The notes beneath the pieces are model-generated. The model was given only the letters and a program-made list of their open reading frames with translations, was not told the origin of the DNA and made no database searches. The position numbers were made by a program, and so were the translations under genes. A DNA stretch of 64,000 nucleotides from Imperialibacter roseus (GTDB taxonomy: Bacteria > Bacteroidota > Bacteroidia > Cytophagales > Cyclobacteriaceae), in assembly GCF_032999765.1 (NCBI RefSeq), contig NZ_CP136051.1, positions 1,774,417 through 1,838,416 on the forward strand, written 5' to 3'. Shown here piece after piece: positions 1 through 8,497 of this stretch (positions are counted from its first letter, which is position 1; each line of letters starts with the position of its first letter).

Positions 1-307
1 ATTCATATGAAATGACGGTTTGGTCATCTGACTTCGCTGACCTTAGCAAATTGCGGCTATAGGAAAGCTTATGCGTAGATTCAAAGGTTCCGTCTTCCGG
101 GTTTGTTAGTCCGGAGACAATGGTCGTTAGCCTCCCGCCGGCATCATACGTCAGGGTTCGGTAGCTTTTGCTGGAGCCAAAGGAATAGGTCAACTTTTGG
201 GCACGGAGCGTTACCGGTGATGGTGCTGGCTCATATTCATAGCATGATTGTAGTGTCAAGGCTGCCACTACCAGCAACAGACTTGAAGTAAATTTCGAGC
301 TTTTCAT
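1..307 (-). CDS. Lipoprotein, N-terminal part (runs off the left edge)
   Basis: Reading the minus strand from an ATG at 307 gives an open frame of 102 codons to the window edge. It begins with a short basic start, a hydrophobic stretch and a lipobox ending LTLQSC (Cys22), so it is an exported lipoprotein. The mature part contains a segment like TYDAGGRLTTI, the look of RHS/YD-type repeats, which suggests a cell-surface beta-rich protein. Function is unknown. The stop lies outside the window. A downstream gene for it cannot be seen. Confidence 0.6.
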   Translation of the reverse strand, partial: MKSSKFTSSLLLVVAALTLQSCYEYEPAPSPVTLRAQKLTYSFGSSKSYRTLTYDAGGRLTTIVSGLTNPEDGTFESTHKLSYSRNLLRSAKSDDQTVISYE

Positions 308-475
308 GGAGCATAAGACAGCCTTTGTGGCGCAAAGGTTGCAGTGTGAAATGAAAAGTTCAGGGCCTGCATGTACGACATTGGCACGCTGTATCAACAA
401 CAAATGCCAGCGAAAACAAAAAAGTGATTCGATTGGCAGAAGCAACTTCACGTCAATGAAAAATTTAAGCATTTG

Positions 476-1780
476 TTAGTCATCTTGATTTGGAGTGGGC
501 GTAAAGAGTGGCTCGTGACTTGCAATTTCAAATCCGTGGCAATAGTATCTATTCCATGTTTCTTTCATTTTCCTCCAAACCAGAAGTCCTGAGCAAAAAG
601 TAAGCAGCCCGGCCACATGTACAGCCCATGTTAGCCCTAAGAAAGAGGCAACAATGCCTGCCATTAAAGCTCCAGCGGCATAGCCCATGTCTCTCCAAAA
701 ACGGTAGACGCCTACAGAGGAAGCCCTCCATGAGGGGTGCGCTGCATCACTCACTGCTGCCAATAGGGCTGGATAAACCATTGCCGTGCCAATGCCCAGC
801 AATACAGAACCCGCCAGGCCGGTAAAAAGTGGAAATGAGGCACCAAAGCCAATAACGACGTGACCAATAGCCTGAACCATCATGCCCCAAACGATCAATG
901 GTTTTCTTCCAATCCTGTCAGCCAATGGGCCGGTGATCACCTGACCGAGGCCCCACACGACGGGGTAAACCGCCTTGATCCAGCCTATGCCCTCTATTCC
1001 CACACCCACTGATGCAAAGAGCAACGGAAACACACCCCATGACATGCCATCGTTTAAATTATTGATCAAGCCTGCTTGGGAAACTGAAAACAAGGTTTTA
1101 TTGCGCCAGCTAGTTTCACCAAACACCCATAGCAGATTGGGCTTGTTCTCACTTTCGTCGGCATTGGTTTTTTTTAGTTGTGCAGCTTCCATTTGTGCAT
1201 GGCCTCTGGTGTCCTTAATCAGAAACACAGAAATAATCAGACCAGCTGCTGTGTAAAAGATGCCTATGTAGAATGGTTCAGGTCGCAGACCATACGACGA
1301 AGCAATGTATCCCGTGAGCAGCGCTGTTATCCCTACGGCGCCATAGCCGGCGGCTTCGTTCAAGCCCATAGCCAGTCCTCTTCTTGCAGGTCCAACCAGA
1401 TCGATCTTCATGTTGACCGTCATTGACCAGGCCAGGCCCTGGCTGATACCCAAAAGCACATTTGCTAAAATAATCCAGTTCCACGCTGGCCCCCAGCCCA
1501 ATAGGAATGGGACAGGAATTCCTACCAACCAGCCAAGTATTAGCACTTTTTTTCTAGTGAGCTGGTCAGCCAGCACACCAGAAACGAGGTTTGTAATGGC
1601 CTTAACCACACCAAAAGCGATGATGAAAGAAAAAATAATCATCTCGGAGCCAATGCCAAATTCCTCAGTGCCGACGAGTGGGACCACCGTTCTCTCCAGG
1701 CCCACCATTCCACCCACGAATGCGTTGACCAAAACCAACAGCGTGAATTGTCTCCAGTTTTCTTTTAAGCCCAATTGCAT
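476..1780 (-). CDS. MFS transporter, 434 aa
   Basis: A 12-helix major facilitator protein of normal length. The loop after helix 2 carries the MFS motif A (LADQLTRKK, about residue 67) and the second half repeats it (LADRIGRKPL, about residue 288). The substrate cannot be read from the sequence. It follows the ArsR-rhodanese gene on the same strand after about 150 bp, so it is probably an efflux pump controlled by that regulator, with a thiol-reactive, sulfur or metal(loid) compound as plausible cargo (inference). The gap between the two genes (1781-1928) shows no terminator. No truncation is seen. Confidence 0.85.
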   Translation of the reverse strand: MQLGLKENWRQFTLLVLVNAFVGGMVGLERTVVPLVGTEEFGIGSEMIIFSFIIAFGVVKAITNLVSGVLADQLTRKKVLILGWLVGIPVPFLLGWGPAWNWIILANVLLGISQGLAWSMTVNMKIDLVGPARRGLAMGLNEAAGYGAVGITALLTGYIASSYGLRPEPFYIGIFYTAAGLIISVFLIKDTRGHAQMEAAQLKKTNADESENKPNLLWVFGETSWRNKTLFSVSQAGLINNLNDGMSWGVFPLLFASVGVGIEGIGWIKAVYPVVWGLGQVITGPLADRIGRKPLIVWGMMVQAIGHVVIGFGASFPLFTGLAGSVLLGIGTAMVYPALLAAVSDAAHPSWRASSVGVYRFWRDMGYAAGALMAGIVASFLGLTWAVHVAGLLTFCSGLLVWRKMKETWNRYYCHGFEIASHEPLFTPTPNQDD

Positions 1781-1928
1781 CTAAGACATGTCAAGCAATT
1801 GCACAGCGATTGGCGTCGGCTTTCAATTCCGCAGGTTGGTGACCTTACATCCAACATAAAGAGCGGCTCGTGCCTGTCAAGCATCCTCCGGAGTGTTTGT
1901 ACAGAAATTGTTTCTCCTTTCATTGTGG

Positions 1929-2603
1929 TCAGAATTCAGTGGGCGTTGGTTCAATAGGCAGGCCCATGGCTGCCCAGTCCGGGAATCCCTCTTCCATGCG
2001 GTTAGCGTTAAAGCCCTTGCCCCGGAGTAGCTCTACAGCCTCGTCGGCAAAAACACAAAGAGGTCCCCGGCAGTATGCAATAATTTCCTTGCTTTTTGAT
2101 AGCTCGGTGATACGTTTGGCAAGCTGCTCCATGGGAATAGAAAGAGCCCTGTGAATATGGCCACGCTGATACTCCTGTTCAGGCCGGACATCGAGCAAAA
2201 CAACATCGTCCGACGCTAGTTTCCCGAGAAGCTCTTCTGTACCAATTGGCTCCATAGAATGATACCCCCTGCGGTAGTCACGCATTAGCTTTTCGACTTC
2301 GGCATTACTGTGTATACCAAGCTCCCTGAGCGCTCTCCAGGCAGTAAACACCCTTTCATTCGTAAGGTGATAGTAGATAAAATTTCCTTTGCGGGTAATC
2401 TGAACCAGCCTGGCACCTTTCATTACCTGCAAGTGCTGGGAGGTATTGGCAATGGTCATTTCTGAATGCGAAGCGATGGCCTCAACTGTATATGGACCCT
2501 GTGCCAATAAGTCAAGTATTTCCATTCGGTGCGGATTAGCTAATGCTTTGGTGACTTTGGCCAGTTCACCATAAACATTGTTTTTAAACTTTCTCTTATC
2601 CAT
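1929..2603 (-). CDS. ArsR-family repressor fused to a rhodanese domain
   Basis: A 224-residue two-domain protein. Residues about 10-95 form a winged-helix ArsR/SmtB domain (ALANPHRMEILDLLAQGP, then the recognition helix NTSQHLQVMKGA). Residues about 118-218 form a rhodanese domain with active-site loop CRGPLC (Cys178, with a second Cys at 183). The helix-3 cysteines of classical metal-sensing ArsR proteins (ELCVCDL) are missing. Any sensing may therefore occur at the rhodanese cysteines, for instance through persulfide (inference). A 24-bp palindrome about 50 bp upstream of the start is the likely self-operator. It probably controls itself and the MFS gene behind it. Confidence 0.88.
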   Translation of the reverse strand: MDKRKFKNNVYGELAKVTKALANPHRMEILDLLAQGPYTVEAIASHSEMTIANTSQHLQVMKGARLVQITRKGNFIYYHLTNERVFTAWRALRELGIHSNAEVEKLMRDYRRGYHSMEPIGTEELLGKLASDDVVLLDVRPEQEYQRGHIHRALSIPMEQLAKRITELSKSKEIIAYCRGPLCVFADEAVELLRGKGFNANRMEEGFPDWAAMGLPIEPTPTEF

Positions 2604-2651
2604 TTGGAGCTGTTTTGCCTCAGTAACGATGAAAGTGAAATCATAGTTCTA

Positions 2652-2675
2652 CTATTCAATATAATTATTGAATAG
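2652..2675. promoter_or_regulatory. Probable ArsR operator (perfect palindrome)
   Basis: Two perfect 10-bp arms, CTATTCAATA and TATTGAATAG, surround a TAAT centre. The ATTCAA...TTGAAT core is the form typical of ArsR/SmtB operators. It lies 48 bp upstream of the ArsR-rhodanese start codon, in the divergent space before the copper island. The rest of this roughly 370-bp spacer (2604-2977) shows no gene. Confidence 0.7.
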
Positions 2676-2977
2676 ATGAAACATATACCCATTGGATGTA
2701 TAGCTAAGAGCAAGGCAAGTAATTAATAATCAGAAAGATAACTCAGGGTATAGTAGCGCCAATAATTTCAACTTTTTTAGAACACTCGCTTCAGCGCAGA
2801 AATGAGGCTGTGAATTTCAATATGTTACTTGGAGCCCAACTTAAAGAAATGGTAGATTCCGCACTTATTTCATGACAAACAAACTAAATTGACCTCTCTG
2901 TGCTTTACTGATATGGTGCGATATGAGTTCGCACAGTGCTCGTGACATTGTCAAAAATCACTCCTGGCATTTTCCCA

Positions 2978-3562
2978 ATGAAAGACCAAAAATCAATTCA
3001 TATCAAAAACATGGTTTGCAACCGCTGTATCATGGTGGTGGATCAAATCTTTCAGCAAGCAGGACTTGAAACTGCCTCCATCAGTCTTGGCGAGGTGAAA
3101 CTGGCTGCTGACTCTGTCTCTGCCGACAAGCTTTCTGCACTCGACTCTCTATTACTAAAGCACGGCTTTGAGCGCATCGATGACCGCAAAAGCCAGCTGC
3201 TGGAGCAAATTAAGGCCGCAGTGATTGATGCCATACACCATCACGAAAATTTTGAAGTCAATATTAACTGGTCGCACTATCTTTCGGACAAGCTGAACTA
3301 CGACTACAACTATCTGAGCAGTCTTTTTTCTTCTGTTACCGGAATTACTTTGGAACAATATATCATCAGGCAAAAAGTGGAAAAGGTCAAAGAGTTTCTG
3401 TTTTATGATGAGCTTTCAGTGAAAGAAATTGCCTACAAACTAGGCTACAGTAGCGTGGCCCACCTTTCCTCGCAGTTCAAGAAAATAACAGGGCTCACAC
3501 CAACCGAATTCAAAGAATCCCGACAAACTGATATTAGAACTCCTCTCGACAATATCATATAA
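2978..3562 (+). CDS. AraC-family regulator with N-terminal CxxC heavy-metal-type domain (copy 1)
   Basis: A 194-residue protein if started at the ATG at 2978. An upstream in-frame start at 2936 would add 14 unlikely residues, and the shorter form matches the length of the paralogue that follows. Residues 1-65 resemble a small HMA-type fold with the metal-site loop NMVCNRC (Cys14, Cys17). The C-terminal ~85 residues are an AraC DNA-binding domain (VKEIAYKLGYSSVAHLSSQFKKITGLTP region). It probably binds Cu(I) or a similar soft metal and activates the copper genes downstream. Function is inferred from domains and position. Confidence 0.82.
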   Translation: MKDQKSIHIKNMVCNRCIMVVDQIFQQAGLETASISLGEVKLAADSVSADKLSALDSLLLKHGFERIDDRKSQLLEQIKAAVIDAIHHHENFEVNINWSHYLSDKLNYDYNYLSSLFSSVTGITLEQYIIRQKVEKVKEFLFYDELSVKEIAYKLGYSSVAHLSSQFKKITGLTPTEFKESRQTDIRTPLDNII

Positions 3563-3584
3563 TCATATAACCAAATCTGGTGAT

Positions 3585-3598
3585 TATGTAACGCCCCC
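3585..3598 (+). promoter_or_regulatory. Candidate copper-regulon box, copy 1
   Basis: TATGTAACGCCCCC lies 40 bp upstream of the second AraC-HMA gene. Close relatives are found before copA and before the small CxxC chaperone. A perfect 12-bp palindrome, CTTTGTACAAAG (3617-3628), lies between it and the start codon. Confidence 0.35.
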
Positions 3599-3616
3599 CA
3601 TGGCTATTGTTCCCAA

Positions 3617-3628
3617 CTTTGTACAAAG
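3617..3628. promoter_or_regulatory. 12-bp palindrome in the promoter of the second AraC gene
   Basis: CTTTGTACAAAG is perfectly self-complementary and sits 10 bp upstream of the start codon at 3638. That position suits a repressor site or a transcript-leader element. The binder is unknown. Confidence 0.35.
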
Positions 3629-3637
3629 CAAAATAGC

Positions 3638-4222
3638 ATGGAACAGTTTACCGAGATCAATATCAAAGGGATGGTGTGCAACAGGTGCATATTCACTATC
3701 AAAGAGCTGCTACAATCCCACGGCTATCCTGTAGAGCATGTTGCCCTTGGTAAGGTAATTTTTGCAAAACCCGTCGATAACACAGAAAAAGGCAGCGTAA
3801 AAGACCTGCTGAGCCTGCTGGGGTTTGCACTGATAACGGATAAAAACGAGCAATTACTTTCTCAAATAAAACAGTCTATCGAGGAGTGGCTCAGTAAGAA
3901 TGGAGATGGAGCCAGAACCGCAAAGCTTTCATCTTATTTGTCGGGCCAACTTGGAAAAAACTATGATTCTTTAAGTGAGTTCTTTGTGACCCATGAAGGA
4001 AACACAATAGAGAGATATGCCATCGCCCTAAGAATTGAAAAGGTAAAAGAGTTGCTTGTTTATACTGACCTTGGTTTGTCGGAAATAGCTTTTAAAACCG
4101 GGTTCAGCAGTGCGCATCATCTTTCTTTTCAATTTAAGAAGACAACAGGTTTAAATACATCAGCTTATAAACCACTGCGGTCAGTCAAACTCAAGGCAAG
4201 GGAAGCTATGGAAACTATGTAA
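3638..4222 (+). CDS. AraC-family regulator with N-terminal CxxC heavy-metal-type domain (copy 2)
   Basis: A 194-residue paralogue of the preceding regulator with the same layout. The metal-type loop is GMVCNRC (Cys14, Cys17). The AraC domain lies at about residues 105-185 (LSEIAFKTGFSSAHHLSFQFKKTTG region). The two proteins are clearly diverged, so they are an old tandem duplication rather than a recent one. They may sense different metals or levels, or form heterodimers (inference). It precedes copA by 73 bp. Confidence 0.82.
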   Translation: MEQFTEINIKGMVCNRCIFTIKELLQSHGYPVEHVALGKVIFAKPVDNTEKGSVKDLLSLLGFALITDKNEQLLSQIKQSIEEWLSKNGDGARTAKLSSYLSGQLGKNYDSLSEFFVTHEGNTIERYAIALRIEKVKELLVYTDLGLSEIAFKTGFSSAHHLSFQFKKTTGLNTSAYKPLRSVKLKAREAMETM

Positions 4223-4232
4223 TGCAATCCCA
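4217..4232 (+). promoter_or_regulatory. Candidate copper-regulon box, copy 2
   Basis: TATGTAATGCAATCCC overlaps the stop codon of the AraC gene and lies 63 bp upstream of copA. It matches the boxes at 3585 and 7729 apart from a 2-bp insertion and single changes. Confidence 0.3.
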
Positions 4233-4265
4233 AAATGATGTAAAGCTGATTGTCGGCACCGAACG

Positions 4266-4273
4266 TACCTTTG
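4266..4273 (+). promoter_or_regulatory. Probable -7 promoter element of copA
   Basis: TACCTTTG matches the Bacteroidota -7 consensus TAnnTTTG and ends 22 bp before the copA start codon. No convincing -33 TTTG was found at the right spacing, which would suit an activator-dependent promoter. Confidence 0.4.
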
Positions 4274-4295
4274 CATAGAAAAAACTCAAAATAGA

Positions 4296-6554
4296 ATGAC
4301 AACATTAGAAGCAAACAAAGTGGATACAGATAATTTATCTGGCAAACTCACAAAAGAAAGTTTTCCCGTTACGGGAATGACTTGCGCTGCATGCGCAGTA
4401 AGCGTGGAGTCGATGCTCGCCAATACCAAAGGAGTAGTGGGGGCAGGCGTTAATTTCGCCACCCAAACTGCCTGGGCGCAATTCGACAACACTGTCGCAT
4501 CAGTGGAAGATTTACGGCAGGCCGTGCAGTCGATTGGATACGACCTCATTGTGGATGTGGAAGACCCGTCGGAGGCGCAGGCACAACTGCAGCTGGAGCA
4601 TTATAAGTCAATCAAAAAGAGATTGACCTGGTCGGCGATACTTACACTGCCAGTGGTGGTGATCGGCATGTTTTTTATGGACTGGGAAGCTGGCAAGTGG
4701 ATATCCATGGCGCTTTCAGCTATCATCCTGTTTTACTTTGGCAAGAACTTCTTTGTCGTCGCCTGGAAGCAAGCCAAGCATGGCAAAGCGAATATGGACA
4801 CTCTGGTGGCTCTCAGCACCGGTATCGCCTTCGTATTTAGCGTGTTTAATACTGTATTTCCGGAGTACTGGCACAGCAGAGGGATCCATGCCCATGTCTA
4901 CTTCGAGGCGGCCGTGGTTATTATCACCTTCATTTCGCTGGGCAAGCTTCTGGAAGAAAAGGCAAAGTCAAACACCTCTTCTGCTATCAAAAAGCTGATG
5001 GGCCTTCAGCCCAAAACGGTAAAGGCCATTGTAGATGGTGAGGAAGTAGAAATTCCCATCTCTTCGGTGCAAGAAGGCTATATTTTGATTGTAAGACCCG
5101 GGGAGAAAATCCCGGTTGATGGCGAAGTGGCCGAGGGCAAATCGTATGTGGATGAAAGTATGATCACCGGCGAGCCTGTTGCAGTGGAAAAAACAGCCGG
5201 AGCCAAAGTTTTTGCAGGCACTGTCAATCAAAAAGGCAGCTTCCGAATGGTGGCGAAAAAGGTAGGCGGACAAACTGTGCTTGCCAGCATCATCAAAATG
5301 GTGCAGGAAGCCCAGGGCAGCAAAGCACCTGTTCAAAAGCTGGTGGATAAAATTGCCGGCATATTTGTGCCAGTAGTGCTGGGAATTTCTATCCTTACCT
5401 TTATTGTGTGGATGATTTTTGGTGGCGACAACGCCTTTACCATGGCGCTGCTTGCTTCTATCACTGTGCTGGTTATTGCCTGCCCCTGTGCGCTTGGGCT
5501 GGCCACCCCAACAGCCATTATGGTGGGCGTTGGCAAAGGTGCTGAGAACAATATCCTCATCAAAGATGCGGAGAGCCTGGAGCTGGGGCACAAGGTGAAT
5601 GCCATCATTCTTGACAAAACCGGTACGATCACGGAAGGCAAGCCAGCTGTGACTGAGGCGATATGGCTGAGCGATGAAAATCTGGATAACCACAAAGGGA
5701 TATTGCTTAGCATGGAATCCCAAAGTGAGCACCCGCTGGCAGAGGCAGTTGTCAATCAGCTGAAGGAAGAAAAAGTAGCGGAGGGATCGATCACAGGATT
5801 TGACAGCCTGACAGGTCGGGGAGTGACAGCAACAAGTGGAGAGGAAGTTTACTACGTGGGCAACCGAAAACTAGTGCTTGAAAAAAACATTATCATTGAC
5901 GACAGCCTGTCGATAGAAGCTTCTAAATGGCAAAATAAGGCGAACACAGTGGTCTATTTCACAGATAGCAAGCGAGTGATTGCTGTATTGGCTATTGCCG
6001 ATAAGATCAAGGCAACTTCTAAGGAAGCGATCCAGACGCTGCAAGGGCGTGGCATTGAAGTATATATGCTGACAGGCGACAATAACGAGACGGCGGCGGC
6101 GGTGTCGAAGCAGGTAGGGTTGAAACATTTTAAGGCTGAAGTATTGCCTTCCGAAAAAGCGGAGTTTGTCAAGGCCCTGCAGGCTGAAGGAAAAGTAGTC
6201 GGCATGGTAGGGGACGGCATCAACGACTCGCATGCGCTGGCGCAGGCCGATGTCAGCATCGCCATGGGGAAAGGTTCCGACATAGCGATGGACGTTGCCA
6301 AGATGACCCTCATCACCAGTGACCTTAACGTAATTCCCAAAGCGCTGATGCTGTCGAAAAAGACCGTCATGGGCATACGTCAGAACTTGTTCTGGGCATT
6401 TATCTACAACCTGATAGGCATTCCGTTGGCTGCCGGAGTTTTGTACCCCATCAATGGTTTCCTTTTGGATCCAATGATCGCAGGTGCAGCCATGGCCTTT
6501 AGTTCAGTATCAGTTGTCGCCAACAGTTTAAGGCTGAAGGTGGCTAAGATTTAA
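4296..6554 (+). CDS. copA: Copper-exporting P1B-type ATPase, CopA type
   Basis: A 752-residue inner-membrane ATPase that moves Cu(I) out of the cytoplasm. One N-terminal HMA domain carries GMTCAAC (Cys30, Cys33). The phosphatase loop has TGEP. The transmembrane metal site is CPC (about residue 396). The phosphorylation site is DKTGTITEG (Asp about 440), the nucleotide-binding HP motif is SEHPLA, and the hinge is GDGIND (about residue 638). The last helices contain the N and M-SS residues typical of Cu(I) pumps ([14 protein letters not shown]). It lies directly behind the two AraC-HMA regulators and opens the island's effector genes. Confidence 0.95.
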   Translation: MTTLEANKVDTDNLSGKLTKESFPVTGMTCAACAVSVESMLANTKGVVGAGVNFATQTAWAQFDNTVASVEDLRQAVQSIGYDLIVDVEDPSEAQAQLQLEHYKSIKKRLTWSAILTLPVVVIGMFFMDWEAGKWISMALSAIILFYFGKNFFVVAWKQAKHGKANMDTLVALSTGIAFVFSVFNTVFPEYWHSRGIHAHVYFEAAVVIITFISLGKLLEEKAKSNTSSAIKKLMGLQPKTVKAIVDGEEVEIPISSVQEGYILIVRPGEKIPVDGEVAEGKSYVDESMITGEPVAVEKTAGAKVFAGTVNQKGSFRMVAKKVGGQTVLASIIKMVQEAQGSKAPVQKLVDKIAGIFVPVVLGISILTFIVWMIFGGDNAFTMALLASITVLVIACPCALGLATPTAIMVGVGKGAENNILIKDAESLELGHKVNAIILDKTGTITEGKPAVTEAIWLSDENLDNHKGILLSMESQSEHPLAEAVVNQLKEEKVAEGSITGFDSLTGRGVTATSGEEVYYVGNRKLVLEKNIIIDDSLSIEASKWQNKANTVVYFTDSKRVIAVLAIADKIKATSKEAIQTLQGRGIEVYMLTGDNNETAAAVSKQVGLKHFKAEVLPSEKAEFVKALQAEGKVVGMVGDGINDSHALAQADVSIAMGKGSDIAMDVAKMTLITSDLNVIPKALMLSKKTVMGIRQNLFWAFIYNLIGIPLAAGVLYPINGFLLDPMIAGAAMAFSSVSVVANSLRLKVAKI

Positions 6555-6592
6555 TAAGTCAAAAACCCAAAAATTGCAACCCTTTCAAGTTG

Positions 6593-6612
6593 CCGGCATC
6601 AAATGATGCCGG
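6593..6612 (+). other. Strong hairpin between copA and the reductase gene
   Basis: Perfect 9-bp arms CCGGCATCA and TGATGCCGG around a 2-nt loop. No T run follows, so it is not a standard terminator. It may mark mRNA processing or partial attenuation between copA and the next gene (inference). Confidence 0.45.
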
Positions 6613-6648
6613 GCTTGGAAGAGTCTGCTCCAACAAACATTTTTTATC

Positions 6649-7704
6649 ATGGAAAACAGCGTCAAAATCCACAAAGTTATTCGTGAGACCAGGGATGCCA
6701 TCACTTTACAATTTGAAAACCATCCTTCGTTACGCAATTATTCACCAGGTCAGTTCATTAACATTTATGGTGAAGTAGACAATGAAACGATCAGCAGGTC
6801 ATACTCTTTTTCTTCATCACCCCTGGCTGGTGAACGGCCCTCAGTAACCATCAAAAAGATGGCCGGTGGACGCCTGAGCAGGCAGCTGGTTGAAACGGTG
6901 GGGCAAGGTGATTCGCTCACCGTAAGTGAGCCAGCAGGCAGGTTTGGGCTGAGAAATGAAGGTAGTCCTGTCAAGCACATGATCTTCATCGCAGGAGGAA
7001 GCGGAATTACCCCCCTTTTTTCCATGATCAAGACGATTCTTAATTCCAAATCTCAGCAGCAAGCGCCGCCGCTGGTCACCCTGCTTTATTCTAACAAGGA
7101 GCCTGATACTGTCATTTTTGGAGATCGGCTTGATGAGCTCGAGGCGCAAAACCCCGGCAGGTTCAGCGTGATTCATTTTTTGCAAAAGTGGGAAGCCAAT
7201 CGCCAGATGGACAATGTGCATCATGGCTATATTAATAAAGCCAGGCTGGCTGCCTTTTTAGACAGCGGATATAGTGACGCAACTGAAATCTATCTATGTG
7301 GCCCTGAGGCGATGATGCAAGCCATATTGAAGGACCTTGAAGCGCTGAATTTTGACCTGAGTAAAGTGTACAGTGAGTCGTATCAGCCCACAGTTGCTTT
7401 GAGCCAATTTGAAGCAGAATCAAATGTGAGAAGGTCTGAGGTTACTTTTTTGAAGGGGGCTGAATCGTTTTCTCTGGAGCTATCAAGCGATGAGTTCATT
7501 CTGCAAACAGGGCTCAATAAAGGCCTGCAGCTTCCACATTCATGCAAGGAGGCCATGTGCGGAGCGTGCAAAGTGAAGCTGCTCTCAGGCAAAGTCAATA
7601 TGGTTGAAAACTATGCCCTTACAGACAGTCAACTCAAGGAGGGATATGTGCTTCTTTGCTCCGGAAAACCAGGCTCAGAGGCTATCACGCTTTCCTACAC
7701 CTGA
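6649..7704 (+). CDS. Ferredoxin-NAD(P)H reductase with C-terminal 2Fe-2S domain
   Basis: A 351-residue flavo-iron-sulfur reductase of the PaaE/HmpX-like type. The FAD domain (1-100) has RSYSFSS. The NAD(P) domain (about 105-235) has GGSGITPLFSM and LCGPEAMM. The plant-type ferredoxin domain (265-351) has all four cluster cysteines (C299-x4-C-x2-C and C near 339). It passes electrons from NAD(P)H to an unknown acceptor. Its place between copA and a copper chaperone is unusual. It might keep copper as Cu(I) or repair damaged Fe-S proteins (inference). Confidence 0.85.
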   Translation: MENSVKIHKVIRETRDAITLQFENHPSLRNYSPGQFINIYGEVDNETISRSYSFSSSPLAGERPSVTIKKMAGGRLSRQLVETVGQGDSLTVSEPAGRFGLRNEGSPVKHMIFIAGGSGITPLFSMIKTILNSKSQQQAPPLVTLLYSNKEPDTVIFGDRLDELEAQNPGRFSVIHFLQKWEANRQMDNVHHGYINKARLAAFLDSGYSDATEIYLCGPEAMMQAILKDLEALNFDLSKVYSESYQPTVALSQFEAESNVRRSEVTFLKGAESFSLELSSDEFILQTGLNKGLQLPHSCKEAMCGACKVKLLSGKVNMVENYALTDSQLKEGYVLLCSGKPGSEAITLSYT

Positions 7705-7728
7705 ATTATGAAATACAAGCCGGGAATT

Positions 7729-7742
7729 GTGTAACGATCCCG
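7729..7742 (+). promoter_or_regulatory. Candidate copper-regulon box, copy 3
   Basis: TGTGTAACGATCCC lies 47 bp upstream of the small chaperone gene. It shares TGTAACG plus a C run with the box at 3585, which suggests a separate promoter for the operon that starts here. Confidence 0.35.
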
Positions 7743-7789
7743 AATCACAAACAAGCTAATTTTACAATACAATTTAAATTCAAAATAAA

Positions 7790-8002
7790 ATGGAAACATT
7801 AAAGTTCAAATCAAACATCAAGTGTACTGGGTGTATCGAAAAAGTGACCCCTTTCCTTAATGAAGCAGCCGGCGCTGAAAAATGGGAAGTTGATCTCAAG
7901 AATCCTGAGAAAATTCTTACGGTTCATGCTGAAGGAGTTACGTCTGAGCAGATTAGCCAGGCAATGCAAAAAGCAGGCTACGTAGCAGAAGTAATCAGCT
8001 AA
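7790..8002 (+). CDS. Small HMA-type copper chaperone
   Basis: A 70-residue cytoplasmic protein of the CopZ/Atx1 size and fold with the metal site CTGC (Cys12, Cys15). The usual Met before the first Cys is replaced by Lys (IKCTGC). It probably delivers Cu(I) to CopA or to the AraC-HMA sensors. It is followed after 5 bp by the DUF3347 gene and then the multicopper oxidase, so these three form a tight operon. Confidence 0.85.
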   Translation: METLKFKSNIKCTGCIEKVTPFLNEAAGAEKWEVDLKNPEKILTVHAEGVTSEQISQAMQKAGYVAEVIS

Positions 8003-8007
8003 TCACG

Positions 8008-8493
8008 GTGAAAGCGATGCTATTCTTGCTGGGGGCTGCCCTTTCTGTGGGCAGCCTTTCAGCTCAAAGCGGATCAATGAACCAGATGCTTAATGACTAT
8101 CTGGTGGTGAAGGAAGCCCTTGTAAAAGGTGACGTTAAGCAAGCGTCGACTGGCGCTGGTCAGCTAGTGGCAACAATTACGACAGTCGACTTAGCGACGC
8201 TGAGTGAGACCGATAAGAAAGCGTTTTCAGCAGTGAGCGCTGAGCTACTAAAGCAGGCACAGGTCATTGCAGGTGCAAAGGAGGTTGAAAAGCAAAGAGC
8301 TGGCCTTGCTGCACTTTCGCAGCAACTGTGGCCATTGGTCAAAGGATCTGACGCAATAGGCAGAACGGTTTTCTATGACTACTGTCCCATGAAACAGAGC
8401 TATTGGCTAAGCGCAGAGGTGGCTATTCGAAATCCATTTTATGGAAGTCAGATGCTTGGTTGTGGCAAAGTGGACGACAAGATCAATGAATAG
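8008..8493 (+). CDS. DUF3347 secreted protein (copy 1)
   Basis: A 161-residue exported protein with a signal peptide ending near LSAQS. The start is a GTG at 8008. An ATG at 8017 would remove the basic residue before the hydrophobic core. The C-terminal part carries the family signature FYDYCPMKQSYWLS, then NPFYGSQMLGCG, with two conserved cysteines and methionines that look suited to copper. DUF3347 domains also occur attached to CusB-type efflux proteins, so a periplasmic copper-binding role is likely (inference). Its last codons overlap the start of the oxidase gene, which suggests coupled translation. Confidence 0.8.
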   Translation: MKAMLFLLGAALSVGSLSAQSGSMNQMLNDYLVVKEALVKGDVKQASTGAGQLVATITTVDLATLSETDKKAFSAVSAELLKQAQVIAGAKEVEKQRAGLAALSQQLWPLVKGSDAIGRTVFYDYCPMKQSYWLSAEVAIRNPFYGSQMLGCGKVDDKINE

Positions 8494-8497
8494 ACTG

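Noticed and set aside
2936-2977. Longer N-terminus for the first AraC-HMA protein
   Set aside because: The extra 14 residues are not matched in the paralogue. The ATG at 2978 gives equal length and the same motif position.
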